Shown here: in pieces, positions 54,899 through 62,792 of the stretch
Numbering within the stretch: position 1 is the first letter of the stretch
Layout of the letters: each line of letters opens with the position of its first letter
Origin: Treponema sp.
GTDB lineage: Bacteria > Spirochaetota > Spirochaetia > Treponematales > Breznakiellaceae
NCBI GenBank assembly: GCA_031279975.1
Contig: JAITHL010000191.1
Span: 1 to 63,620 of the forward strand
DNA length: 63,620 nt
Direction: 5' to 3'
The notes under the pieces: model-generated
Seen by the model: the letters and a program-made list of their open reading frames with translations, nothing else
Told to the model about the DNA's origin: nothing
Database searches by the model: none
Translations under genes and position numbers: made by a program

Positions 54899-55748
54899 CG
54901 GGGACGCGGCCCAGGGCGGGCCGCATAAACAGGTATTCTTCCCTCGAACCCTGCCGGAGCTTTTCACTGTTTGGAAACGCTTTCCCGATGCGGTTCCCTA
55001 TGCGGGGGGCACGGACCTGGGCAAGGGGCAGGAACGGAAGTATTCCTTGGAACTGCCCGCGGCCATACTATCCCTGAATTTTCTGGAAGAACTCCATCAT
55101 TTTACCCGGACCGAACGGTATATCGAACTCGGTTCTATGGTAAAACTCAATGACATTCTTACCATGGGCAAGATCGTGCCCCATGCCTTTACCCAGGCGG
55201 TCGCCCGCATCGCCTCGGTGGAGTTGCGGAATCTGGCCACCCTGGGGGGCAACATCTGCCATCCCGTCAAAGGGCCGGACGCCTCCGCGGCGCTTATCGC
55301 CCTGGACGCCCGGTATGAATTACGGAGCGCCCAGGCGTCCCGGTGGATTTCCGCGTCCCGCTTTGCCTCCGGCCCCTCAGCCGCGAATCCCCAGGAATTG
55401 CTTGTCCGCATCCGCATCCCCCTGGAGCAATGGGACTATACGCGGTATACACGCTTTGAGGACCGGTCTTTGGCATACGCCTCCGGCGGGTCTATGGTCG
55501 TGCTGGCCCGGAGCCAGAAGAATATTCTGACCGATTTGCGGGCGGTCTTTGCGGGGGAAAGCGTCCTGCGGGATAAAAACAGCGAAACCGCGCTGGCCGG
55601 CAAACGCCTGCCCCTGGACCGGCGGGACGCCGCCCATTTTATCGATCTGTGGAAGACCTACCTGTCGGCGGCGGAAGGGCCGGACCCCTTTTTAAAGGCG
55701 CGGATAGTACATGGTATTGAGGCCAGTATCCGGGAACTAACGGATTAA
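54882..55748 (+). CDS. FAD-binding subunit of xanthine-dehydrogenase-like complex
   Basis: A 288-residue protein of the CoxM/XdhB family. FAD motifs are PYAGGTDLGKG (about residues 40-50) and the second RNLATLGGNICHPVKG (about 115-130), close to the canonical IRNxATxGGN. It overlaps the Fe-S subunit gene by 17 bases. The three genes form a complete set of subunits, but no molybdopterin biosynthesis, XdhC-like maturation or transporter gene is nearby. Confidence 0.88.
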   Translation: MDGGYNGDAAQGGPHKQVFFPRTLPELFTVWKRFPDAVPYAGGTDLGKGQERKYSLELPAAILSLNFLEELHHFTRTERYIELGSMVKLNDILTMGKIVPHAFTQAVARIASVELRNLATLGGNICHPVKGPDASAALIALDARYELRSAQASRWISASRFASGPSAANPQELLVRIRIPLEQWDYTRYTRFEDRSLAYASGGSMVVLARSQKNILTDLRAVFAGESVLRDKNSETALAGKRLPLDRRDAAHFIDLWKTYLSAAEGPDPFLKARIVHGIEASIRELTD

Positions 55749-55786
55749 CCATTCCCCGGGGCGGCGGGGAGCCTCCGGGCGGTTTA

Positions 55787-55815
55787 TTGCTTTTTTTTTC
55801 TTTTTATGGTATGCT
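55787..55815 (+). promoter_or_regulatory. sigma-70 promoter for the aroB operon
   Basis: TTGCTT (55787-55792), a 17-base T-rich spacer and TATGCT (55810-55815). The low-GC island stands out. The predicted transcript has a long leader of about 230 bases before the TTG start of aroB. Confidence 0.55.
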
Positions 55816-55984
55816 ATTCAAAGGATGGGAAGAAGCCGCTCAAATCCATAGGGCGCGGCGGCCATCGACAGATCATACGGCGTCTTAAAGCGTGTTTCGT
55901 CCGCGTTTGTATTCCGTATGTGCCAGTTTTGCCCCGGGGCGCGTCGCGCCCGCAAGTTCCGCCCGGTCCGCGGCGGACCTCCAA

Positions 55985-56026
55985 GGCGGCGCTGAATAAT
56001 TCAATCGGGCATTAATCAGCGCCGCC
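55985..56026. repeat. inverted repeat with TTAATCAGCGC motif before aroB
   Basis: GGCGGCGCTGA (55985-55995) pairs perfectly with TCAGCGCCGCC (56016-56026). The right arm contains TTAATCAGCGC (56012-56022), the same motif as in the other REP-like spacers. As part of the aroB leader it could fold as an attenuator-like hairpin. Confidence 0.6.
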
Positions 56027-56053
56027 CTAACCATACGCCGAAAGAGGCGCCTC

Positions 56054-57151
56054 TTGAGCAAGCCAATCCGTGAATACCGTTTTCAGTTCGGCCTTTTTGC
56101 GTCCCAGGTACTGATTCAAGAGGCGCTTCCTGAATTTGAGGAACTGCGGAGGCTTCTGTTTCCTGATCCCCCCCATCCCCCGCTCTGTTTTGTTTGCGAC
56201 GCCCATACGGAAGCCCTTGCCCGCCGTATCAGGGGAAACCAAGCATCGCCCTGTTGCGTCCTTCCCCCAGGGGAAGAGGCAAAAACCTGGGCTTCCGTGG
56301 AACGGATTCTCAAAACGGCCTTAGACGCCGGGCTTGGCCGGGACGCTTTTTTTGTCGCGGTCGGCGGCGGCGTGGTAAGCGATCTGACCGCCTTTGCCGC
56401 GTCGGTGTATATGCGGGGGGGCCGGCTTTGCCTGATCCCCACTACCCTCTTGGGCATGGCTGACGCGGCCCTGGGGGGCAAAACGGGGATAGACCTTTTC
56501 GGGATAAAAAACCTCGCGGGGACCTTTTATCCCGCCTCCCTGATCTGCCTGTCCTTGGAAAGCCTGGCCTCCCTTCCCAAGGGGGAATGGAAATCCGGCA
56601 TGGCGGAACTCATTAAAGCCGCGATCCTTGAGGAGGATGGAACCCTGTTTGCCCGGATGCGGGCGCTCAAGGATGGCATGGCGCGGGGAAGCGTTTTTGA
56701 CGGCGGCGGGGGCCTCTTGGAGGCGCTGGCCCGGGCGGTGGAAATCAAGGGCCGCATCGTGGAAGCGGACCCCCGGGAAACCGGCTCCCAGCGGGCCCTC
56801 CTCAATTTAGGCCATACCTTCGGCCACGCCTTGGAAGCCAGCGCCGGGCTTGGCCGCGTTTCCCATGGGGAGGCCGTTGCCTGGGGCATGGTCCGGGCCG
56901 GGGCCCTGGGCCGGGCACTGGGCATTACGCCGGCGGACCGGGAGCGGGCCGTCCGGGAGCTTATCCTTGCCTACGGCTATGAGACACGCTCCCCCCATCC
57001 CTTAATGGGGGATAAGAAAGGGTTTATGCGGGCATTAGGGGGGGATAAAAAGAAAAAAGACGGTAAAGCTGTTTTTGTGGTTCCCGCGGAACGGGGCGCC
57101 CGGTTGATAGCCCTGGACTTGCGCGATCCCCGCGCGCAATCCCTCTGGTAA
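56054..57151 (+). CDS. aroB: 3-dehydroquinate synthase
   Basis: A 365-residue NAD-dependent enzyme that closes the ring of DAHP to 3-dehydroquinate in the shikimate pathway. NAD-binding GGGVVSDLTAFAASVYMRG, the substrate stretch PTTLLGMADAALGGKTGID and the zinc-ligand motifs LNLGHTFGHALE and SHGEAVAWGM are present. It starts with TTG at 56054, seven bases after GAGG; no ATG lies nearby. It links to aroH elsewhere in the window, both being aromatic amino acid synthesis genes. The next gene follows after 26 bases. Confidence 0.95.
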   Translation: MSKPIREYRFQFGLFASQVLIQEALPEFEELRRLLFPDPPHPPLCFVCDAHTEALARRIRGNQASPCCVLPPGEEAKTWASVERILKTALDAGLGRDAFFVAVGGGVVSDLTAFAASVYMRGGRLCLIPTTLLGMADAALGGKTGIDLFGIKNLAGTFYPASLICLSLESLASLPKGEWKSGMAELIKAAILEEDGTLFARMRALKDGMARGSVFDGGGGLLEALARAVEIKGRIVEADPRETGSQRALLNLGHTFGHALEASAGLGRVSHGEAVAWGMVRAGALGRALGITPADRERAVRELILAYGYETRSPHPLMGDKKGFMRALGGDKKKKDGKAVFVVPAERGARLIALDLRDPRAQSLW

Positions 57152-57177
57152 CAATAAGGATGCTATAAAGAACCATT

Positions 57178-58962
57178 TTGAAACCATTGTTCAACAGCAT
57201 ACTTACCCGTTTGCGCGCCGGTATAACCCTGATTAAACTAGGCGCGTCCCGTTGTTTGATGTTCCTGCTGGTATGCTTTTTTTCCCTGGGCGCTTCCGCC
57301 CTGTTGCACGGCCAGGATACGGGAATTGGAGGCCAGAACTCCCCAAACAACGCCGGCTCCGATACTCCCTTGGGTAAAGACCGGAATGGGGAACCTAAAG
57401 ACGGCGATCCGGGGCTTTCCGGGAACGGGCCGGCCCAGGACCTGGACGGCGGGGACGCTCCCCAAGACAAGCCGGCCCCCGCTGGCAACGCCCGGACGGT
57501 TTACTATATCCGGCAGATCAACTTTAACCGTACCGGGTTGACCCGGCAGTTCGCCCTCTTGGAAAAGGGGGAATTGAAAACCGGAGAGCGTATAACCGGC
57601 GCCGCTAATCTGGAAAAATACCGGGAACAGAAGGCCCAGCTCCTCACGAATCAGCGGGTTTTAGACCGCGCGGATATTCAATATACCCTCGGCCCGCCGG
57701 AAGCCGACGGCTCCGTGCCGGTGGACCTCCTGGTTACCACGGTGGACAGTTGGAATATCATCGCCCTGCCCTATCCCAAGTATGATGATAATAACGGCTT
57801 TGAATTAATCATTAAGGCCCGGGACTATAATTTTCTGGGCACCATGAACCCCCTGCGGATCGATTTGGGCTACCAGCTTGACGCTGAATATATGGATAAT
57901 TTTTTCAAGAATTTATCCAAGGGCAATTTTGTTTTTTCCATTGATTCGGATACGCCCTTTACCTTTTTAGGCTATACCTGGACCTTAAATTTTGATCATA
58001 ATTTTGCCTATACCTACGATCAGCCCCTGTATTACAAAAATACCACCGGGATCGCTATTGAATATCCCGTTGATCTGATGACCGCGACCTTCGGGTTTGA
58101 GGAAGCCACCGTTGCCAACGAAGATAATGAAAAGGAATATGAACACGATTATATTCCCGAACGGGACGGCTCCCGGTTCAAAGACCTCTACATGGCCAGC
58201 ACCCTGTTTGTATCCTATAAGATACCCACCGGATTTTTTGTTGAGGATTACGGGGAGATCACCTATAATCCCAAATTATCTGGAACTATCAATATAACCC
58301 CTGGAGAGGATGTGGGGTATCTCCGGCAGGGGCCCAAGGTTGCCTTCGATCATACCTTGGGCTTCGGGCAAATCGATTGGATAGAAAATTTCCGCCGGGG
58401 TATCGCGGCTTCCCTGGGGAATGATAATTCTTATAATTTTTTCCGCCAGGAATGGAGTTCCTCGGCGAAGTTCAGCCTTACCGGCCATTTTATCCTGCCC
58501 AAATTGTTCGGCGTCTCCGCCGGCATATCCGGCAGGGCCCAATACCGCCATTGGTTTCATGGCCATTCAAACGACGCCGCGGATGCCCTGCGGGGCATCT
58601 TGGATAAGGCAATGGCCGCCAACTCTATGCTCTCGTTGAATTTGGATTTTCCCTTCCAGGTACTCCGGTTTACCCCGTCCAAATGGCTGAACGCCCCAAA
58701 ACTGAAACTTTTTGACGTGGACGCGCATATTTCTCCCATCCTGGATTTAGCCCTGGTAAACGACCCGGTACATAACCTGTCCCTCTCTCCTAGGGATATA
58801 CAGGCGACCGGAGGCGTGGAACTTATCATCTTTTCCCATTTTATGCGCAGCCTCTACCTGCGGATCAGCGCCGGCGTAAACCTGCGGGAAATGCTGGCCG
58901 TCCGCGGCATCCCCGATGGGAATAACCGGGAAATTTTTATCGGGCTGGGGCATCATTATTAA
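57178..58962 (+). CDS. Omp85-like outer-membrane protein (single POTRA + barrel)
   Basis: A 594-residue exported protein. Signal peptide: FLLVCFFSLGASALLHGQ (about residues 29-46). A Gly/Asp-rich linker is followed by a POTRA-like segment (YYIRQINFNRTGLTRQFALL ... QRVLDRADIQYTL ... VDLLVTTVDSW; about residues 100-195), and then a long beta-barrel region ending with the aromatic signature IFIGLGHHY. Resembles BamA/TamA relatives in having POTRA plus barrel, but with one POTRA at most, so BamA proper is unlikely. The TTG at 57178 is the likely start; the only ATG nearby (57259) would remove the charged part of the signal peptide. Confidence 0.72.
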   Translation: MKPLFNSILTRLRAGITLIKLGASRCLMFLLVCFFSLGASALLHGQDTGIGGQNSPNNAGSDTPLGKDRNGEPKDGDPGLSGNGPAQDLDGGDAPQDKPAPAGNARTVYYIRQINFNRTGLTRQFALLEKGELKTGERITGAANLEKYREQKAQLLTNQRVLDRADIQYTLGPPEADGSVPVDLLVTTVDSWNIIALPYPKYDDNNGFELIIKARDYNFLGTMNPLRIDLGYQLDAEYMDNFFKNLSKGNFVFSIDSDTPFTFLGYTWTLNFDHNFAYTYDQPLYYKNTTGIAIEYPVDLMTATFGFEEATVANEDNEKEYEHDYIPERDGSRFKDLYMASTLFVSYKIPTGFFVEDYGEITYNPKLSGTINITPGEDVGYLRQGPKVAFDHTLGFGQIDWIENFRRGIAASLGNDNSYNFFRQEWSSSAKFSLTGHFILPKLFGVSAGISGRAQYRHWFHGHSNDAADALRGILDKAMAANSMLSLNLDFPFQVLRFTPSKWLNAPKLKLFDVDAHISPILDLALVNDPVHNLSLSPRDIQATGGVELIIFSHFMRSLYLRISAGVNLREMLAVRGIPDGNNREIFIGLGHHY

Positions 58963-58978
58963 GGGCAAGGGAAGTACA

Positions 58979-59851
58979 GTGGCGGAAACAAGGCCAGCGG
59001 CGGGCGAAGAGGCCGTTCAATGGGATTCGATTATCGTATCCCGCAGGAAGCTGCTGGATATTCGTATCCGCGAGCTGATACGCTACCGCGATCTGGTCTG
59101 GCTTTTTATCAAGCGGGATTTCATCACCGTGTATAAACAGACGATACTAGGCCCCCTCTGGTATATTATCAACCCGCTTTTTTCGGCCGTAACGTATATG
59201 TTTATATTCGGCAATCTTGCCCGCATCGGCACCGATGAAATACCGCCGCTTTTATTCTATTATAGCGGAACAATGCTCTGGACCTATTTTTCCAAATGCC
59301 TCACCGATGTGAGCAATGTTTTTATCGATAACGCCGGGCTGTTTGGAAAAGTGTATTTTCCCCGGCTGACGGTTCCCATAAGCCGGGTTTTCAGCAACCT
59401 CATAACCCTTCTTATTCAGTTTGCCGCCCTGCTGTGCTTTTATCTATGGTTTATCATACGGGGGGCCCCGGCCCGGCCACTCCTGGGGGTATTGGCCCTC
59501 CCGCTTATATTCGCGTGGATTGCCCTGCTTTCCTCCGGTATAGGCATGGTAATCTCGGCCCTTACCACAAAGTACCGGGACCTCAAACAACTGGCCGGTT
59601 TCGGCCTGAGCCTGGCGATGTACGCGACGCCGGTTGTATACCCCCTTTCCCAGGCGCCGGAAAAATACCGCCCGCTGTTTTATCTCAATCCCATGAGCGC
59701 GCCGGTTGAGCTGTTCCGCCTATGGTTCTACGGCGCGGGCCATGCGCCCGCGGCAATGATTCTGGCAAGCGCCTCGGTTACGCTGGCTTTCTTTCTCTTT
59801 GGGCTCATTCTCTTTAACCGCAATGAGCGCGCCTTTGTTGACGTGATATAG
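58979..59851 (+). CDS. wzm: ABC-2 type polysaccharide exporter permease (Wzm-like)
   Basis: A 290-residue inner-membrane permease with six hydrophobic segments, of the family that exports O-antigen, teichoic acid or capsule. The N-terminal cytoplasmic IRELIRYRDLVWLFIKRDF helix and the segment QTILGPLWYIINPLF are classic for this family. The GTG at 58979 has AAGGGAAG upstream and is preferred over the ATG at 58916 inside the preceding gene. Its ATPase partner (wzt) is not adjacent: an AAA-ATPase gene intervenes. Confidence 0.9.
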   Translation: MAETRPAAGEEAVQWDSIIVSRRKLLDIRIRELIRYRDLVWLFIKRDFITVYKQTILGPLWYIINPLFSAVTYMFIFGNLARIGTDEIPPLLFYYSGTMLWTYFSKCLTDVSNVFIDNAGLFGKVYFPRLTVPISRVFSNLITLLIQFAALLCFYLWFIIRGAPARPLLGVLALPLIFAWIALLSSGIGMVISALTTKYRDLKQLAGFGLSLAMYATPVVYPLSQAPEKYRPLFYLNPMSAPVELFRLWFYGAGHAPAAMILASASVTLAFFLFGLILFNRNERAFVDVI

Positions 59852-59861
59852 CGGCGTTGTT

Positions 59862-61469
59862 GTGAAACCGCGATTGAGGAAAGGGCAGCCAAGGCATACC
59901 GCGCCGGTAAAACGCCCGGTACGTTTTTTTAATACCACCGGCCCCTGCAATCCCTGGGAACACTATATGCTTCCGCCTGAAGACCGGCTTGCGGGAGCGC
60001 GGCTCCGCCGGTACATAAAAGACAAACTGTACTGGGTACTGCACGCGCCCCGCCAGACTGGAAAGACCACTTTTTTACTGGATTGGACGCGCCGTATTAA
60101 CGCGGAGAACGAAGCCGCGGCCTGCTATGTAACAATAGAAACCGCGCGGGGGCTTAAGGAGCCTGAACGGGCAATGCCGTCGATATGCGAGTCAATTATG
60201 CTGCATGCCGAATGGCAGGGCATTAAGAAACCCGCGCCTACCACTGACATACCCTCGGATATGGCGCGGGATATATTGAAGAACTGGGCAAAACTGACCG
60301 GGCCAAAACCGCTTGTCGTGCTGTTTGATGAAGTTGACGCCCTGGAAGGGGAGGCTATGATAAGTTTCCTGCGCCAACTGCGAAGCGGCTTTATGAGCCG
60401 GGGCGTTGGAACCTTCCCGGTATCTATCGCGCTTGTTGGATTTCACGATCTAAAGGACTATATAACCGCGGCGAAAGACGGCGTTCCGCCAAGCCCGCTT
60501 TCGCCTTTTAACATCAAGGCGGATTCAATCCTTCTTGAGAACTTTTCTCAAGAAGCGGTGCGAAACCTATTTAAGCAGCGAACCGAGGAGACGGGGCAGC
60601 GCATAACCGATGAGGCGGCCGCGTATGTATGGGAACAATCCCAAGGGCAGCCGTGGATTGTTAATTCGCTCTTCCAACGGGCGACCATGCGTATACTGCC
60701 GGAAGATGATTACCGTACCGTAACGCTGGAACACCTGGAAAACGCGCGGGAACAGATGCTCCTTGCCCGGGAAACCCATCTTGATTCCCTTGCCGTCAGG
60801 CTGCGGGATCCCGCTGTCCGCGGCATGATCGAAGCCCTGATAACCGGCACTCCTGACCCCCGGCTTACCTCAGGCGAAGGGTTTCGTATATGTCTTGATC
60901 TAGGGCTGGTACGGAAGGAACGGGGGACGCCGGTAATAGCGAATCCGCTTTATAAAGAGGTTCTTGCGAGGCAGTTGACCTATTCCGCGCAAGACGCCAT
61001 CCCCGAACCCGAATGGCAATGGGAATTGGCTGACGGATCGCTTGACATGGACTCGCTGCTGCGGGAGTTTCAAAATTTCTGGCGCGAACATTCGGAAATA
61101 TGGGAAGATAAGATGGAGTATACCGAAGCGTTTCCCCATTTGCTGTTAATGGCGTTTCTCCAGCGGGTGTTGAACGGCGGCGGCGGAATAGAACGGGAAT
61201 ACGCGGCGGGCAGGGGCAGAATGGATTTACTGGTTGAATATAAGGCAAAAAAATACGTGATAGAAATCAAGCTGATCCATGAAAAACAGGGGGCGGAGGC
61301 CGTTAAAATGAAGGGCCTGCGGCAAGCCGCCGCGTACCGGGACGCCAAAGCCCCGGGCGCCCCCGCGTATCTGGCGGTCTTCGACCGGCGGGCGGCGGCG
61401 AAAGAAAAAAGCTGGAATGAACGGCTTACCTGGAATAGGGAGGGCGGCGTTACCGTGATAGGATGCTGA
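59862..61469 (+). CDS. AAA-ATPase with C-terminal PD-(D/E)XK nuclease-like domain
   Basis: A 535-residue protein of a group common in spirochaetes and Bacteroidetes. N-terminal signature RFFNTTGPCNPWEHYMLPP leads into a P-loop (HAPRQTGKTTFLLDW), Walker B (LVVLFDEVDAL) and a winged-helix-like region. The C-terminus has GRGRMDLLVEY ... KKYVIEIKL, matching the D-(E)xK signature of PD-(D/E)XK nucleases. Role unknown; related genes are often mobile or defence-associated. It separates wzm from wzt in the same direction: 10 bases after wzm, and it ends directly at the wzt ATG. GTG start at 59862 without a clear ribosome-binding site. Its base pattern has fewer G and C runs than the rest of the window. 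Confidence 0.85.
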   Translation: MKPRLRKGQPRHTAPVKRPVRFFNTTGPCNPWEHYMLPPEDRLAGARLRRYIKDKLYWVLHAPRQTGKTTFLLDWTRRINAENEAAACYVTIETARGLKEPERAMPSICESIMLHAEWQGIKKPAPTTDIPSDMARDILKNWAKLTGPKPLVVLFDEVDALEGEAMISFLRQLRSGFMSRGVGTFPVSIALVGFHDLKDYITAAKDGVPPSPLSPFNIKADSILLENFSQEAVRNLFKQRTEETGQRITDEAAAYVWEQSQGQPWIVNSLFQRATMRILPEDDYRTVTLEHLENAREQMLLARETHLDSLAVRLRDPAVRGMIEALITGTPDPRLTSGEGFRICLDLGLVRKERGTPVIANPLYKEVLARQLTYSAQDAIPEPEWQWELADGSLDMDSLLREFQNFWREHSEIWEDKMEYTEAFPHLLLMAFLQRVLNGGGGIEREYAAGRGRMDLLVEYKAKKYVIEIKLIHEKQGAEAVKMKGLRQAAAYRDAKAPGAPAYLAVFDRRAAAKEKSWNERLTWNREGGVTVIGC

Positions 61470-62792
61470 ATGGGTACTATTGCTATTCGCGTAGAACATC
61501 TGTCAAAATTATACCGGCTTGGGGAGATCAATAACGGCGCCCTGTTTAGGGATATACAAACATGGATAGCCCTGAAAAGAGGGAAGGAAGACCCCCACGG
61601 GAAAATCAAGGATCACGCCTATGCCGGCGGCGCGGATCGCTTCTGGGCTTTAAAGGATGTTAGTTTTGATATAAAACAAGGAGACCGGGCCGGCATTATC
61701 GGCAGGAACGGCGCTGGAAAGAGCACCCTTTTAAAAATACTTTCCCAGATAACGGCCCCAACGGAAGGCGCTATTAAGATCAAGGGAAAAGTCGCGAGCC
61801 TTCTTGAGGTGGGCACGGGATTTCACGGCGAATTAACCGGCAGGGAGAATATCTACCTGAACGGCGTTATCCTGGGCATGAAAAAGCGCCGGATTGATCA
61901 GAAACTCGATGAGATTATTGCTTTCAGCGGCATAGAACAGCATATAGACACCCCGGTAAAGCGGTATTCCAGCGGCATGTACGTCCGCCTTGCCTTTGCC
62001 GTGGCCGCCCATCTGGACAGCGATATATTAATCGCCGATGAGGTTTTGGCCGTTGGGGACGCGGCGTTTCAAGAAAAAGCCCTGGGCAAAATGCGTGATT
62101 TGAGCGCCGGGCAGGGCAGGACGGTCCTCTTCGTGAGCCATAATATGGGGGCGGTTGAGCGGTTATGCAACCGGGGAATACTGCTGGAAAACGGGAGCGT
62201 TACCGCGGATTCGGACTACATTACTTCGGTAATAAAACAGTATATTGCCGCGCCGGGGGAAGGAAGCGGAAAATACCGGTGGCGCAACAGCGGGGAGGCA
62301 TATAATAATCCCTATTTTAAACCATTGGAATTTTACGCCGCCGGCAGGAATGGCGGGGTAATTCAGGAAAGTATTACAAACAACAGCGAATGCTGGATAA
62401 CGATTGTAGGGGAAATACAGGAACAGGATATCGCGCTTTGTATTGGGTATGCTATCTATACTAGCAACGGTTTACTTCTCTATCAGTCTTGTCAGATAGA
62501 TGAGCCGCGGGAAAAGTGGCCTGATTTAACGCCGGGAATCTATACATTACGAAGTAAAATACCGGAACGTCTTCTTAATGAGGATGAATACCGCATAGAG
62601 TTACTAAGCACCATGATTAATAGATTTTGGATCGCGGAACCAATGGTTAACGCCCCGGCGATACAACTGACCATTAACGGCGGCCTTAGCGACTCTCCTT
62701 ATTACTATGGGAAAAGGCCCTGTATATTAGCGCCTATTATTCCCTGGGAGGCAGAAAAAGTTGACTATGCCAAAGACACGGGAAACCGTTAA
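61470..62792 (+). CDS. wzt: ABC polysaccharide exporter ATPase (Wzt-like) with C-terminal substrate domain
   Basis: A 440-residue protein. The ABC domain (about residues 1-265) has Walker A GRNGAGKST, signature motif YSSGMYVRLAFA and Walker B ILIADEVLAVGD, with the family-typical N-terminal insert before the Walker A. Residues about 280-435 form the beta-rich Wzt C-terminal domain (ITNNSECWITIVGEIQ ... GIYTLRSKIPERLLNEDEYRI) that binds the glycan end group. The C-terminal part is notably more AT-rich than the ABC domain. It follows the AAA gene without a gap and overlaps the Wzi-like gene by 26 bases. Confidence 0.93.
   Translation: MGTIAIRVEHLSKLYRLGEINNGALFRDIQTWIALKRGKEDPHGKIKDHAYAGGADRFWALKDVSFDIKQGDRAGIIGRNGAGKSTLLKILSQITAPTEGAIKIKGKVASLLEVGTGFHGELTGRENIYLNGVILGMKKRRIDQKLDEIIAFSGIEQHIDTPVKRYSSGMYVRLAFAVAAHLDSDILIADEVLAVGDAAFQEKALGKMRDLSAGQGRTVLFVSHNMGAVERLCNRGILLENGSVTADSDYITSVIKQYIAAPGEGSGKYRWRNSGEAYNNPYFKPLEFYAAGRNGGVIQESITNNSECWITIVGEIQEQDIALCIGYAIYTSNGLLLYQSCQIDEPREKWPDLTPGIYTLRSKIPERLLNEDEYRIELLSTMINRFWIAEPMVNAPAIQLTINGGLSDSPYYYGKRPCILAPIIPWEAEKVDYAKDTGNR

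Larger units (their letters stand above)
55749..56053. other. intergenic region upstream of aroB
   Basis: About 305 bases with no convincing gene. It holds a promoter (55787-55815), a leader of about 230 bases with GC-rich palindromes, and an inverted repeat carrying the REP-like motif (55985-56026). A 69-codon frame at 55806 has no ribosome-binding site. Confidence 0.7.

Noticed and set aside
55806-56015. A 69-codon frame after the aroB promoter
   Set aside because: No ribosome-binding site, no family similarity, and it ends inside a palindromic repeat. A leader peptide cannot be excluded, but there is no run of aromatic codons.
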